Shown piece by piece: positions 11,509 to 23,542 of a stretch of DNA of 64,000 nucleotides. The notes below the pieces were generated by a model that saw only the letters and a program-made list of their open reading frames with translations, did no database searches and was not told the origin of the DNA. How positions within the stretch are numbered: position 1 is the stretch's first letter; each line of letters opens with the position of its first letter. This DNA is from Diphasiastrum complanatum (lineage: Eukaryota > Streptophyta > Lycopodiopsida > Lycopodiales > Lycopodiaceae), in the NCBI GenBank assembly GCA_029204225.1, contig CM055092.1, positions 38,947,800 to 39,011,799 on the forward strand, in the 5' to 3' direction. Both the position numbers and the translations under genes were made by a program.

Positions 11509-13953
11509 CTAACTTGGCAAATCTAATGTACATCTATCTGGATTGGTTAAGATATCAGCTATGCATTCGGATGATGGTACATGATGTAGTTGCACCTCCT
11601 TGGATTGTACCTTCTCCCTCACAAAGTGGTGAGCTATCTCAATATGCTTTGTTCTAGCATGGAAGATAGGATTTGAAGCAATTTGTTGAGAAGCTCGATT
11701 GTCACAAAATATGTAAGGGATATCCTCGGCCTCTAGCACATGTAGCTCCATCAAGAGTCTTCTTAGCCATAGGAGCTCTTTGGTTGTTGAGGTCAATGCC
11801 TTGTACTCGGCTTCACAAGAAGATAGTGAGATAGTATCTTGCTTTTTGGAAAGCCAAGATATTACTCCTCCAAAAAGAAATGTTGCAAATGCACTAATGG
11901 ACTTTCTATCCATCTTGTCACCTACAAAATCTAAATCCGAGTAGGCTCTCAAGTGCAAGTTAGATCCTTCATAAAGTATGCCAAAAAATCTAGTACTAGA
12001 AACATATCTAAGTACTCTCTTGGCACTTTTCCAATGATGAACTAAAGGAGCTTGCATACTTTGACTCAACTTGCTTACACAAAAGCTTAAGTCAGGTCTA
12101 GTGATGGTTAAATAGATTAGAGAGCCTATAAGATTCCTGAAGAGGGTGATGTCCTCAAAGGATGCTTCATCACCTTCATTAGTTGCTTTCACAATATGCT
12201 CCATAGGGGTGTCAATCCCCTTACAATCTTTCATACCAAACCTTTCAAGAATGGAAGTAGCATACTTAGATTGACTTATGAAAGTACAATTGCTACTTCT
12301 AGACACTTCTATCCCAAGTATAAGCCTAGATCTACCATCTTGAACTCACTAGATAAATCAACTTTTACTTTGCTTATGCCTTCATCATCATTTCCTGTCA
12401 TAATGATTTCATGAACATAAAGCACCAAAATGATGATCATTCCTTCATTACATTTGAAATATAAAGAAGGTTCATAAGCACTTAGTACAAAGCCAAGGGA
12501 ATAGAGAAAACATGCAACCTAGAGTACCAAGCTCTAGGTGCTTGCTTCAAGCCATATAGGCTCTTCCTTAAGTAGCACACTTTTTGCTCCTCACCAACCT
12601 TGATGAAGCCCTCGGGTTGCATCATGTAGATTTCCTCTTCTAAAAAGCCATTCAAGAAAGAATTTGTCACATTCATTTGGTAGAGATCCCACTTGAACAA
12701 AGTAGCAATGCAAATGATTAATCTAATGTTACAAGCTTAGCTATAGGTGCAAATGTTTCTTCATAATCCAATCCTTTTATTTGAAGAAATCCCTTAGCAA
12801 CAAGACTAGCCTTGTACTTACTAATAGATCCATCTTGATTGTACTTTACTCTATAAATCCACTTACATGCAAGTGGTTTCTTCCCTCTTGGAAGATTTAC
12901 AAGATTCCAAGTATGATTTTTTTCTAATGCATCATACTCTACTTGCATTGCATCCAAATTTTAGATCTATATGCTTCTTCAAAAGATGATGGTTCTTCAA
13001 GCAATGTAGCTAAGAAAGAGTAAAAGGTAGAAGACGTAGAGTCTCCCTTTTGCTTTCCCTTGTCCACATAGGTGAGCCTTGAGGGCTCGGCCTTGCTTCT
13101 TGATGATCTTCTCGGCCCCCTTTGACTAGGATCCTTGTCTCCATCCTTGGGTTTGTCAAGATCCTCAATGCACAATGGGTTAGATCCATTAGACAAGATC
13201 TTAGCAAATTGTGAGTCATCAAAAAGTACATCCTTGCTTACCTTTACTTTCTTGGATATAGGATCATATATCCTATAGCCCTTGCTATTTTCTCCATAGC
13301 CAACAAAAATCCCTTTGAAGGAGGTAGCATCTTCCTTCCTTCTTGTCTCCAAAGGGATGTGGACATAACAAATACATCCAAAGATTTTAAAATCTTTTAC
13401 ATTGGGGTTTCCTACCAAACAAGGCTTGATAAGGTGAGATCCCATCAATAGCACTACTAGGAAGTCTATTACACAAGTATATAGCTTCTCCCGAAAATGA
13501 GATGGGAAGTGATGCATCAAGTCTTAAAGACTTTGCACACTCACATAGACTCCTATTTTTCCTCTCGGCCACCCCATTTTGTTGGGGGGCCTAGGAACAA
13601 GTGTATTGCAATTTAATGCCATTGATCTCACAAAAGTCTCTCATTTTATTGGAGGTGTACTCTCCTCCATTATCACATCTTAGTGATTTGACGGAAGTAC
13701 TGAGTTGCTTCTCAACTAGAGACTTGAACTTAATGAAAGCTTCATAAACAAGACTTTTCTTTGATAGTAACTCAATCCATGTGAATCTAGTACAATCATC
13801 TATAAAAGTTACATACATCAAGGCACCTCCATTACTTGCATTTGAAAAACTATGTACATCAAAATGTATGAGATCCAAGGGAGAGGGAGATCTTGATGAA
13901 GATCTCTTGTAAGAAGATTTGTGTGACTTTGCAAGGCCACATGCCTCACACAT
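11509..13953 (-). pseudogene. Copia B pol remnant (pre-integrase to RNase H)
   Basis: Minus-strand Copia polyprotein, truncated at its 5' end in the GAG-pre-integrase zinc motif (CEACGLAKSHKSSY, about 13950). Integrase follows with HFDVHS, TFIDDCTRFTW, LRCDNGGEYTSNK and, across a break near 13580, MAERKNRSLCECAKSLR. Reverse transcriptase (12482-12957) has [36 protein letters not shown] and LYGLKQAPRAWYSRL; the YVDD region near 12410 is disrupted. RNase H (11509-12306) is well preserved: YSDLDFVGD, ISLSSCEAEYKAL, FCDNRASQQIASNP and HARTKHIEIAHHFVREK. At least four frame changes or stops interrupt it. No 5' LTR is present. Confidence 0.87.
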
Positions 13954-13975
13954 TTTTCCACATGTTGGAAGTATT

Positions 13976-14835
13976 TCTAGTTTACGCGATGGCTAGATCT
14001 ACTTACGAGTGTAGTATAGGGATGTAGAGATTCGTCCACTTTTTAAGTTTCTACAACAAGCTTCAACAGAATACGGAAAGAATCAACAGGGATGAGAACA
14101 CTAAGGCTTGACCAACTAGTGCCCGTAACAGAAATAAAGCTTATTAATGACAACAATAAAATTTCTTGCTAAGGCAAACCCAACTAGCAAGATTACTAAA
14201 TCCTATGTAACCACCAAAGGGCGATAATAAGAATGGCGGCTAAACTAAGCAATAAACACTTAAAACCATGCCACAATTAAAGGCCAATGAAAGGAGGCAA
14301 GAGGAGGCCTGAGCACCTTCCCTCAAGCTCGTCCTCAGTGTCCACGATTTGTTAATGATGGTCGTGAATTTCGAGGCAACGTTCTGAGGGCCTGCAAATT
14401 CTTGTAAGTGATTTTTTTATGCCAAAAGAGAAAAAACGTTTGACAGTGCAAAAATGTATTTGATCAGAATTCGTAGAGATAACAGAGAAATCGTGAGGAT
14501 CAATTTGAGCTCCAGCAAATTGTTTGCGAATTCTGATAGTGGATATCTGATGAAAAAAAGTATTTTTTTCTATTTTTAAAATTTTTTGTCTCTAAGACAA
14601 AATTCGCGGAGGCTAAAAATGAATCGTGCACTGTCAAAAAAGGGTCAGACAAATTCTATCTGAGATGTTGTGAAATTTTTTTATTCTGAAACTAATGACT
14701 CTTGTGATTTTCTCAGAGAAAACTGTTGGTGTACCAGATCTGATGGTATCTTGATGGTTTGAACAAGAAAGCACAGCAAAAATGTTGTCGAAATGGCATG
14801 CAGACAAATAAAAAAAATAGTAGAAAAGAAAACAA
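13976..14835. other. unassigned; possible Gypsy 3' or LTR sequence
   Basis: This lies between the 5' break of Copia B and the Gypsy relic, on the downstream side of the latter on its coding strand. It may hold the 3' end or LTR of that Gypsy element, but no boundary or purine tract could be fixed. No coding signature. Confidence 0.35.
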
Positions 14836-15270
14836 CTAATACATATCAAGATAAAAACAGGGTTCATTGTACTTTTTCAGTCGGCTCTCATTGATCACAG
14901 TGTCGAGGATATCGTCTTGAAGGGTTTAAGTTGTACATATTCAGAGGCAAAGATTTTTTAATGATGTAAAGTCCTTGACCAGAAAATTTCAGTTTGCCTT
15001 TGAAGGCTTTGGCCTGATATAGCAGGACCTTATCTCCAACCTGGAAATATCTAAGTTTCAATGATTGATCATGCCATGCTTTTTGTCGTCGTTTGTGGAC
15101 TTGTTGAGCATGGATGCTGATCCTTCGTGTTTCAAAGAGTTGCTCCAGGTGGAATAACATGTTTGCTAGAGGACATCCGAACTGAACTATAACTTGTTCA
15201 TAGAGAAATTTGGCTGTAGAACGAGCGTCAGCATGTAGTATTCCCTTAAATGTTGCATCCTCAAATTTAG
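14836..15270 (-). pseudogene. Ty3/Gypsy integrase relic with core deletion
   Basis: Minus-strand fragment of a Ty3/Gypsy pol gene. Reads HADARSTAKFLYEQVIVQFG (start of the integrase core), then jumps directly to LFETRRISIHAQQVHKRRQK, continued by AWHDQSLKLRYFQVGDKVLL and GKLKFSGQGLYIIKK, the C-terminal GPY/F-type module. The middle of the DDE core, with the second Asp and the Glu, is missing. After a frameshift near 14910 another frame gives ILDTVINESRLKKYNEP, the usual Gypsy pol C-terminus. It is therefore internally deleted and dead. Confidence 0.75.
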
Positions 15271-15305
15271 TATTGTGTCTCAAAAATGTACTCTTTGTGC
15301 CAAAG

Positions 15306-15440
15306 CTAACCAAAAGCCTACACTACCTTGAGCTTAGACAAGAGCTAATTTTTGGCCTAATCATCTACTAACATATGTACAAGGGGTAGAAAAGTCAAAG
15401 ACCCCCAAAACTCATGTAGATAACTTTTACTATTTTCACA
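15306..15440 (-). repeat. LTR fragment related to the Copia C LTR
   Basis: The minus strand from 15440 reads TGTGAAAATAGTAAAAG followed by sequence matching the start of the C LTR at 17173 (shared CTACTAACAT and AAAAGT strings on the plus strand). It is an isolated piece against the Gypsy relic. Confidence 0.55.
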
Positions 15441-15712
15441 AAAGGCACTTGGCAGGAAGAACTTTGAATTATTAAGATATAGTCTCAAAATTGGTTAAGT
15501 GTTTGAAATTTTTGTTTCAAGAGGAAGTGTTGAAAAACAATGAACCGTTCAAAGGTGTACAACAAAGTGCGAGAAGGCTTATTTTTTAGAATTAAGTTTT
15601 TCACAATTTTCAAGAACAGTTTGTCAGAAAACAATACATGTGTAGTCTCATTCAACACATCTACCCAGTTTGACTTTTCTAAAACAATATTCAAAAAATT
15701 GAAAATTTCTAC
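15441..15712. other. intergenic, no gene recognised
   Basis: AT-rich DNA, open in several frames without recognisable protein character. Confidence 0.4.
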
Positions 15713-16246
15713 TTATTTGAATGATCTGTCAAAAATTCCAACATAGTTCATGATCCTAATTTTCACAAAATAATTTGCTACCACAACATATTTAATCACT
15801 AATGAACTACTCCTATTTATAGATGTTCATTAATTCTCTAATGGTATGCACGAGCATTGGCTCTATTATTCAGAAAACATCGCATTCCACTACTAAAGTG
15901 TGTTGTAGTTTCCATTTCGACCATAGGGATTGAAATCTATTTTGAACCTATGAATCAAATTCTATTTCAAACTTGAGAATCAATACAACCTTGGGGTCTA
16001 ATTTTACTTCAATCATGGATTTTTTATTTGATCTAATTCAAGCCTAGAGGTCTAATTTAATTTCAATCTTGAAATTTTGATCTAATCCAATACTTGAATT
16101 TTGATATGATCCGAGATTAGAATTTCGATGTTTTTCTATTCGATTTGACCTTGTCAGAATTCTATTGAGTGATTTATTTACAATGTGTACAAGTATTTTC
16201 AGCAAGTCCACATTACCTTTGATTTTATCAAAAATAGAAATGTAAC
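15713..16246 (-). repeat. 3' LTR of Copia D
   Basis: The minus strand reads AAGGGGAG then TGTTACATTTCTATT at 16246, a purine tract plus LTR start just after the D coding end. The distal part (15713-15902) is repeated at 30430-30597. The outer limit is uncertain. Confidence 0.5.
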
Positions 16247-16253
16247 ACTCCCC

Positions 16254-16509
16254 TTAATGTGGATCCTGAAAAATCTTGATGTTTAGATTTAACACATTGT
16301 TAAAAATAATATGATTTCTTTTCGATAATGCCTTTCTAAAAATGTCCACTACCATAAAATGAGTTCTGCAAGATGTAAGTGTGATTTTTTGACTAAGTAC
16401 ATTGTCTCTGATATAATGATGCTTTATCTCAATGTGGTTGGACTTGGAATGAAATTTCAGATTAAGAGATAAAGTGATAGTACTTTGAACAAGATCTAAC
16501 TTAAAGGAT
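16254..16509 (-). pseudogene. Copia D RNase H C-terminal relic
   Basis: Minus-strand fragment with LKFHSKSNHIEIKHHYIRD, the conserved Copia block usually written NPxFHxRxKHIExxxHFxR. It is followed by a degraded VVDIFRKALSKRN, the usual VADxLTKxL block. The frame ends at the purine tract of the D LTR. At 16509-16510 the D sequence is replaced by the outer end of the C LTR, so C probably inserted here. No catalytic residues remain. Confidence 0.75.
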
Positions 16510-17173
16510 GTGAAGTTTTCACACGTGTGGGAACAACCCAAAATGTGTGATTGATCTCCTAAGATGTGGGTGATTGCACAAAGATCAAGCACTTGATGGA
16601 TTTCAAGATCTATCCTCAAAAATCTAAGGCAAGAGCACATGAAACATGCATAAATCATTCACCAAAGTCCACTCACATGTCAAGGCAACTCATAATGAAA
16701 AAAATTAAGTATAGAAAAGGCTTGCTCTCAAGTAAAGATAGAATACAAGTACTAGCTCTCGGGTAGAGAGAGAAAGCAACAAAATATCTAAGTGTATAAT
16801 CTCACACAATCTCCAAAAAACTTAGTATCAAATGGTCCTCTCTCACATACTAGTAGAAACTCGAGCTAGGGAGAGTGGAATATGATTGCACCCCTCTTTT
16901 TTCTCCTCCTAATTTGATTGTCTTAGTGACATACGGGCCCTCAAATTTGATTGGACCAATTTCATGGATCTCTCTCTTTTGATTGGTCACATGATCTCAA
17001 GACAACACATAAGAAAGTATCACTCACCCTCTCTCAACATTCCATGTGTAGAAAGCCTAAGCTAGCTCGAGCTACATCACTTTCTAAACTTGGCCCTATC
17101 ACCTACTAACATGTGTGTAAGGTTAAAAAGTCTAAGTACCCCTAAACTCAACATAGATAGCTTTTACATCACA
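16510..17173 (-). repeat. 3' LTR of Copia C
   Basis: The minus strand starts TGTGATGTAAAAGC at 17173, directly after GGAGGAG, and ends with AACTTCACA at 16509-16510, giving matching TGTGA...TCACA ends. CACACGTGTG lies at 16520-16529 near the outer end. Confidence 0.6.
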
Positions 17174-17189
17174 CTCCTCCTATAAAGAT

Positions 17190-17554
17190 ATCTATTCTAA
17201 GTTAACATGGACTTTGGAATCAAGCCAAGATTGGATCTAAGCTTGATGAAAGCACTCTTGAGCAATGGCTTGGTGAGAAGGTTGGCAATGCATGATCCAA
17301 TGTGCTCCAAGTTGATCTCTCATCCAATAAGCCTTTCCCTTACAAAATGGTGTGCAACTTCAATATATTTGCTCCTTGCATGGAAGATAGGATTATTGGC
17401 AAGGGCTTGAGCCGAGATGTTGTCACACTTGATCATATGTAGATCTTCATCTTTGATGCACTTGAGCTCTAGTAATAGTCTTTTGATCCATAGCACCTCT
17501 TTTGTTGTTGTTGTAAGGGCCTTGTACTCGGCCTGACAAGATGATAGTGACATA
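17190..17554 (-). pseudogene. Copia C RNase H relic
   Basis: Minus-strand RNase H of the same lineage as Copia E: SLSSCQAEYKALTTTTKEV, CDNISAQALANNPIFHARSK and EVAHHFVRERLIG. Another frame then gives CIANLLTKPLLKSAFIK and LGLIPKSML, so one frameshift lies near 17320. The upstream side is cut at 17554 by the 5' LTR of Copia F, just inside the SLSS motif. The rest of C (reverse transcriptase, integrase, gag) is not found beyond F. Confidence 0.8.
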
Positions 17555-17821
17555 TGCTAGAAATCAATGATAAACCATTGTTACACTTCATTGTTATTGT
17601 TTACGATGCACTTTATTATTGACAGTTGTTACCAACTGTAATTAGTCGTAGGCTAGTCTATTAGTCTACTTCTAGATTTTTCTCTCTCTATCAGGGTTCA
17701 GGATTTATTTGTACATTTTACATTCAGTATGATATAGTGTGATAGGGTGTTGAGTGAGTGTGCATGTTCTTCTTCTGCCTTCTTTGGTGATTGTTTGATG
17801 TTGCTTATTTGATTGATGACA
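17555..17821 (+). repeat. 5' LTR of Copia F
   Basis: Begins TGCTAGAAATCAATGATAAA and ends GATGACA directly before the primer site. The body matches 22177-22384. Confidence 0.8.
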
Positions 17822-17833
17822 TGGTATTAGAGC
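17822..17833 (+). other. primer binding site of Copia F
   Basis: TGGTATTAGAGC, one mismatch from the plant initiator Met-tRNA-complementary site TGGTATCAGAGC, immediately after the LTR. Confidence 0.85.
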
Positions 17834-18550
17834 TACGATAGTTTTGCATGCCTGATCAATGGATACAACTTGTCACAAGCTCTGCAATAAAGTTAGAAAG
17901 TCCTTCATAGGAGGTGAAAGCTTGGAGAGACAAAAACGACTAGAAGGAATCCTTCCTTGGTATATTTTGTAGGTTTTGGAGCTCAAAATCATCAGCAAGG
18001 AATGAAGACATAGTCCCGGAGGCATCACAAATGCCAGGGCAGCATCATACAGATTAAAAATCTATTGAGTGGGGATATTCTTACAATATTTCCTAGCTTT
18101 TGTGAAAAGTGCCATTTGTGAGAGAGGTTTGCCAAGAAATCTCTCATTTTTCTGTTTGAAAAACTGCAGATCACACTAGATAGTGTCTAGTATTGCCATT
18201 TAGAATTTATGAGGCTTCATACTTTTCACATTTTTGATATTTTCTCTACTTTTCATCTATATTCCCTCTACTTTTCATCTTGATCCGTACTGATATCGGA
18301 TCAACGCACGCGAGCTGAAGAAATTCCCGAGCGGTCGTACACCCGTGTGCCAAATTGATATTGCATATCCATACTAATATCGGATCAATGCGCACGAGAC
18401 CAAGAAGATCCTGAGTAGTCGTACACTTGCGCGTTGAACCAATATTAGGTGTACAACCAAGGTTGTACAATTTGGTGGTGCGATAAATTTGGAGACAAGT
18501 TGTGTGCTTAGACTGAGCCATACTTGCGATCTGGTCTTGTCTATCTAGTA

Positions 18551-19080
18551 ATGGCAACTCTAAGAGAGAGTGTCCTCAATGATTTAAGCAAATTGGAAGG
18601 ATTTGGCAACTATGCAGTTTGGAAATTCAAACTGTAGAACATTTTGATGGAAAAGAGCTATGGGAGATCATAATAGGTGAAGAGACAAGGCCAGTGACAG
18701 GAGAAAATGGAAAGCACAGAATGTCATCAACTTATCAATTAGAAATGCAATTATTCCCTACATTTCGGATTCAGAAAGGTCGAAAGAAGCATGGGATACA
18801 TTGAAGGCATTGTTTGAAATGACAAACACATCTCAAATACTATTTTTGAAGACGAAGTTGCATACATTGCGGATGGATGATGGTACAACAATTGACGATC
18901 ATTGACTAAAGATCAAAGAGATTCATGACCAATTAGCAGCAGTTGGAGAGCAAGTACAAGATCGTGAGATCATGCAGTTGAGATTGAATAGTCTTCAAGA
19001 AACAGAAGGAGATAGCACAAAGAAAAGGAAAATGGCAAGAGGGCAATTATGATGATCATTATGAAGACAACTACGTTGAT
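18551..19080 (+). pseudogene. Copia F gag
   Basis: ATG at 18551 starts MATLRESVLNDLSKLEGFGN and the gag N-terminal block NYAVWKFKL, then a stop where Lys or Gln is usual. Frameshifts follow; the middle is recognisable as SKEAWDTLKALFEMTNTSQI and LKTKLHTLRMDDG, the UBN2-type gag domain, with another stop after TTIDDH. The zinc knuckle that normally ends gag is missing, so the C-terminal part has been deleted. The product would have been the particle-forming capsid/nucleocapsid protein. Confidence 0.8.
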
Positions 19081-19119
19081 CAACATCAATATGAAGATGA
19101 TATAGGTGAGAGTGCAAAC

Positions 19120-22023
19120 TTGTTCATTGCAGCATTAATGACAAGTGATGAAGCCAAGGATGTCTGGTACATCGATAGTGGAGCATCCAAGCACATGACT
19201 TTGAGGAAGGAGTTGTTTTCGAAATTCAAGAAAATCCACAATGGAGATGAAGTTGGACAAGCTGATGGCCAATTGTTATCTGTTACAGGATTTGGAGTGG
19301 TGTCAGTGAAATTAGCAAGCGGGATGATAAAGCGGATAAGCAATGTGCAATATGTACCCGACTTAGCTAACAATCTACTATCTGTTGGGATGATGGCTGA
19401 TCAACAACTCAAGGTTGAGTTTGACAGCAACAAATGTCTTATCAAAGACATCAAGAATCACTACAAAGTGATTACTACAAGAGCTAGAGTCAACGAGAAT
19501 CGACTCTACAAATTGAATGCTCAAAGTTTACAGACTCTCAAAAGAGGTAATCTAGTTATTGGATTGCCTGATATTTCTTTTGAAGGAAAAATATGTGAAG
19601 ATTTCATTTTGGGAAAACAACATAGAGAGAGGTTTTTTAAAATTGGAGCAAGGAGAGCCAATGGCATCCTAGATCTTGTCCACAATGATCTATGTGGACC
19701 AATGCAGACTAGATCTCTCAGGGGCTGCTATTACTTTATTACCTTCATTGATGATTATAGTAGATGCATTTGGATTTATTTCATAAGCAAGAAATCCGAT
19801 GCTTTTGCTAAGTTCAGGGAATTCAAGGCACTAGTTGAAAAGCAAACAAGATGTCGCATCAAGACTTTGAGATTTGATGGAGGTGGTAAGTACTTTTCAA
19901 TAGAATTTATTGACTTTTGGAAAGATCAAGGGATCAAGAGGCAGACTACAACACCTTATTCACCACAACAAAACGGAGTTGCAAAATGAAAGAACAGATC
20001 CATTGTTGAGATGGCCAGGGCAATGCTCAAAAGAAAAGGTTTTCCAAACACCTTTTGGGTAGAAGCTTGTAGCACAGCTACGCACATCTTGAATCGGTGT
20101 CCTACAAAATTTGTGGAAGGCAAGACACCTCATGAAGCTTTTACTAGAAAGAAACCCAATATATCTCATTTGAGAGTATTTGGTTGTGATGCTTTTGCTC
20201 ATGTTCCTGATGAGAAACGAAGAAAATTGGATGCAAAAGCTGTCAGGTGTATTTTCTTTGGATATGATGAGAAGGCCAAGGCATAAATGATGTATGACAT
20301 GAATGCACAGAAGCTTGTGATTTCTAGGGATGCAACATTTTATGAGATGGGTCGAGGTGAACAATTTGAAGTAATCATTGAATCTTTTGATGAGGGAGCA
20401 AAAATAGAAGTCAAGAAGGAAGTGGATTTTGATGTGGAAGATCAAATAGACAAAGGCAAGCCTGATGCTGAAGTTCCCAAGAGAGTACCTAAATGGTACT
20501 TATCAGTCACAGATGATGCACAGAAGGGAGATAATCTTGAAAATTTAGTGTGCAGGGAGAGCTTAGAAGATCAAATAGAAATCAAAAACCTCCTACAAGA
20601 TTAGAGATGAATCTAGCCCTAATGGGTTCTGTGCTCAAGGCTCAAAAAGCAAAAACTTTTGATAAAGAAAAGGAGCACGAGGAGTGGCGTGAAGCTATGT
20701 AAATAGAAATGGAAGCTATATCAAAAAATAGGACGTGGAACTTGGTTGAGCTACCTGATGGTAAGATGCTTGTCACTTGCAAATGGATATACAAAATCAA
20801 ATATGGAGTGGATGGGCAACTCAACAAGTACAAAGTATGGCTTGTTGTGAGAGGATTTGAGCAGTAGGAAGGTATTGATATTGAAGAAACCTTCTCACCC
20901 ATAGCTAAGATGGTAACTATACGTTCTATCATTGTTATTTCTACTTTATATGGTTGGAAGATTCAGCAAATGGATGTCAAATCTGCTTTTCTTAATGGAG
21001 TGTTGGATGAAGAGGTGTACTTAGTGAGGATTTGTTGAGCCAGAGAGAGAGCATCTTGTTTGTAAGCTCAACAATATTTATGGATTGAAGAAAGCACTGG
21101 AATGGTAAAGAGTGATGTTGATCCTAATCTTTACATTCTAAGGCAATATTCAAATATATTGTTCATTGTATTGTACGTGGATGATTTTATTACAAGAAGT
21201 ATGAGAGCTTAATTGATGAAATCAAATCAGATCTTTCCAATGCTTTTGACATGAGCGATCTAGGATCGATGCACTATTGTCTTGGCATTGAAGTATGGCA
21301 AAAAGAAGACATGGTCTTTCTTACACAAAGCAAATATGCACGAGATTTGATTTATAAGTTCAATATGCAGGATTGTAAGTCTTTGAGTACACCTATGGAT
21401 GTCAACACTAAGCTTATTGCATATGTTGAATATGAGAAAGTGGATGCTTACTTGTACAGGCAGCTAGTGGGTAGTTTGATCTATTTGACACACACACACA
21501 CACAACCCAATAGTTCTTATGTTGTTGGTGTTGTTAGTCAATTTATGCAAGATCCTAGTCAAGCACACTGGAAGTCTGCTAAACGTATTCTCAGATACAT
21601 TCGAGGGAAATTGAATTTTGGTTTAAAGTATGATCAGTCTAAAGTGCCAATGTTGGTAGGTTATACAGATGCTGATTGGGTAGGTAATATTGATGACAGA
21701 AGATCTACTAGTGTTCATACATTTACTGTTAGCACAGATGTTAACATTCTATGCTAACATTCAGTTATGGTACATCTGCAGTTTCATGGAGCAACAAAAA
21801 GCAACCTACAGTAGTCTTATCCTCAACGAAAGCCGAATATCGAGCACTCAACAATGCTACACAAGAAGCGGTATGTTTACGAAGATTGCTTGTAAATTTA
21901 GATCAACCACAGGTGGATGCGACTACTATATCTTGCGACAATCAAAGTTGCATTCACCTTGCCAAAAATCCAGTTCTACATGTGCGAACCAAGCACATCA
22001 AAGTACATTATCATTTTGTTTGA
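19120..22023 (+). pseudogene. Copia F pol
   Basis: Protease with WYIDSGASKHMT; a shortened GAG-pre-integrase region; integrase with HNDLCGPM, TFIDDYSRCIW and RFDGGGKYFS. The catalytic-Glu block expected as NGVAERKNR reads NGVAK-stop-KNR (19975-19995). The frame goes on through FGCDAFAHVPDEKRRKLD, a stop at 20284, and the RT with NRTWNLVELP, CKWIYKIKY and MDVKSAFLNG; RT is then deleted and shifted around 21010-21250, although LYVDDF survives. RNase H reads YTDADWVG, then VLSSTKAEYRALN, CDNQSCIHLAKNP and KHIKVHYHFV. At least eight lesions, including CAA-to-TAA and CAG-to-TAG changes, make it dead. Confidence 0.85.
21489..21506 (+). repeat. CA microsatellite inside Copia F pol
   Basis: A CA run replaces the conserved region normally encoding LTITRPDLSY; the frame here reads LTHTHTQPNSSY. 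A slippage expansion in dead coding sequence. Confidence 0.8.
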
Positions 22024-22176
22024 GAGAAAATTCTTGATGGAGCCATTGATCTTTTTTTTTGTAAATATGAAGATCAAGTGACATATATTTTTACTAAGTT
22101 ATTAGGTAGATGTAAATTTGAGAATTTTTGTACTCTATTAGGAATAGAAGAATGTAATTTTTTCATTGAGGGAGAG

Positions 22177-22384
22177 TGTTGGAAATCAATGATAAACTTT
22201 ATTGTTACTATTTATGATGCACTTTATTATTGACAATTGTTACCAACTGTAAGTCTACTCCTAATTTTTTCCCTCTCTATCAGGGTTCAGGTTTTATTTG
22301 TACATTTTACATTTAGTATAATATAGTGTGATAGAGGTTTGAGTGAGTGTGCGTGTTCTTCTTCCATCTTCTTTGGTAATTGCT
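22177..22384 (+). repeat. 3' LTR of Copia F
   Basis: Starts TGTTGGAAATCAATGATAAA after the purine run GAGGGAGAG. Homology to the 5' LTR stops near 22384, short of a clean CA end. Confidence 0.8.
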
Positions 22385-22990
22385 TATGGTGAATGCTTCA
22401 TGTGATGGTAGAGGGCTATCTCTTGCAAATCCACCATACTTGGCAAAGTCTTTTGAACGGCAAAAAATTGAACAAGATTAGCATGATTATCCACAAGCCA
22501 TTAAGAACAATTTGAACAAGTTCTACTTCCTTAATGCTTTCATCAATACATGCTAACTCATCATTGAATGTCTTAACCCTCAAAACAAAAGCATGAGCGC
22601 TTTCATCCTTCTTTTTCATACTTTGAAAGATTTGTCTCCTAAAAGAGTTAGAACCCTTGATGTATACTTGGACTCATAAAGCTTCTTCAAAGCTTCCCAA
22701 GCCTCATTTGATGAAGTACACTTACCAAATTCCTAGAGAAGTTCATTTGTAGCATTCATCTTGATCACATGTAGAGCTTTCTTTGCCCTCTTGCCAATTG
22801 TTCTTGAGGTGCCAAAGGTCTCTCCTCCACACCTACAACAATATCCATAACTCATTCACCTCTTGCAAGGATTCCATCCTTAGCTCCAGGTAGAATAGTT
22901 GATTGAGGGAAGTCTATCATTGCCTTCCAACATGAAGCCAATTGAGGTTGCCATCTTGCAATGATCTAATCTTCTCCTTGAACTTGTTCG
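22385..22990 (-). pseudogene. Copia G gag fragment
   Basis: Minus-strand UBN2-type gag: KKKDESAHAFVLRVKTFNDE, then CIDESIKEVELVQIVLNGL. After a frameshift comes FAVQKTLPSMVDLQEIAL, the stretch that in Copia E reads FPNLETLQGILISEE. It ends abruptly at the 3' LTR of F, so the downstream part (zinc knuckle and pol) is gone. The gag N-terminus lies near 22990. Confidence 0.75.
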
Positions 22991-23530
22991 GATGCACTTA
23001 GTACTCCCTTCAAAATCAACAAATGAAATTCAACAAGAAATCACAATTCTAGCCTCTCCTTTTTCTCTTTCTAGCAAATCCTAGCACATAAAATCTTGAT
23101 TTCTTGATCACAATAGATCTAAACACAATATGATGAACTTTTTCCAACACCTAAAATTGAAACACACTCTTGAAAAAGTCTAGCAACTTCAAATCAAGAG
23201 ATCCTATCAAATTTAGGGTTTCACCAAAAATGCAAAATATTGAATCAAGCAAAAGCTACATGCAAAAGCTAGAATCTATATATTTCATCTAATAGAATGT
23301 ACCATCCACAATAATAAGAAAATTTTGTCTCCACATTTCAGTAAGTAGTTTAAAAAATCAGCCATCCACAAGTGATTTGATCTAAAATGATGATTGGACC
23401 ACAAAGATCCACTTTCTATACTTGAAAATACAAGATTTGATCTAGTAACACCTACAAATCCACATAGAATATATGGCGCCTTCAAATCCACGTCTAGATT
23501 TTTATAAATACCAACTTTGGCCTACAACCT
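22991..23530 (-). other. 5' leader of Copia G
   Basis: Untranslated leader between primer site and gag of G, comparable in size to the leader of Copia E (about 750 bases). No coding signature. Confidence 0.5.
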
Positions 23531-23542
23531 GCTCTAATACCA
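23531..23542 (-). other. primer binding site of Copia G
   Basis: GCTCTAATACCA on the plus strand is TGGTATTAGAGC on the minus strand, directly abutting the LTR. Confidence 0.85.

Larger units (their letters stand above)
17555..22384 (+). mobile_element. Copia F retrotransposon, both LTRs, inactive
   Basis: Plus-strand Ty1/Copia element of about 4.8 kb: 5' LTR, Met-tRNA primer site, gag, protease-integrase-RT-RNase H, purine tract, 3' LTR. The LTRs differ by many substitutions and by gaps of about 12 and 20 bases, so it is old. No target duplication is found: ACATA precedes the 5' LTR but does not recur after the 3' LTR, where gag of Copia G begins. The 3' edge is therefore truncated or rearranged. 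Confidence 0.85.
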
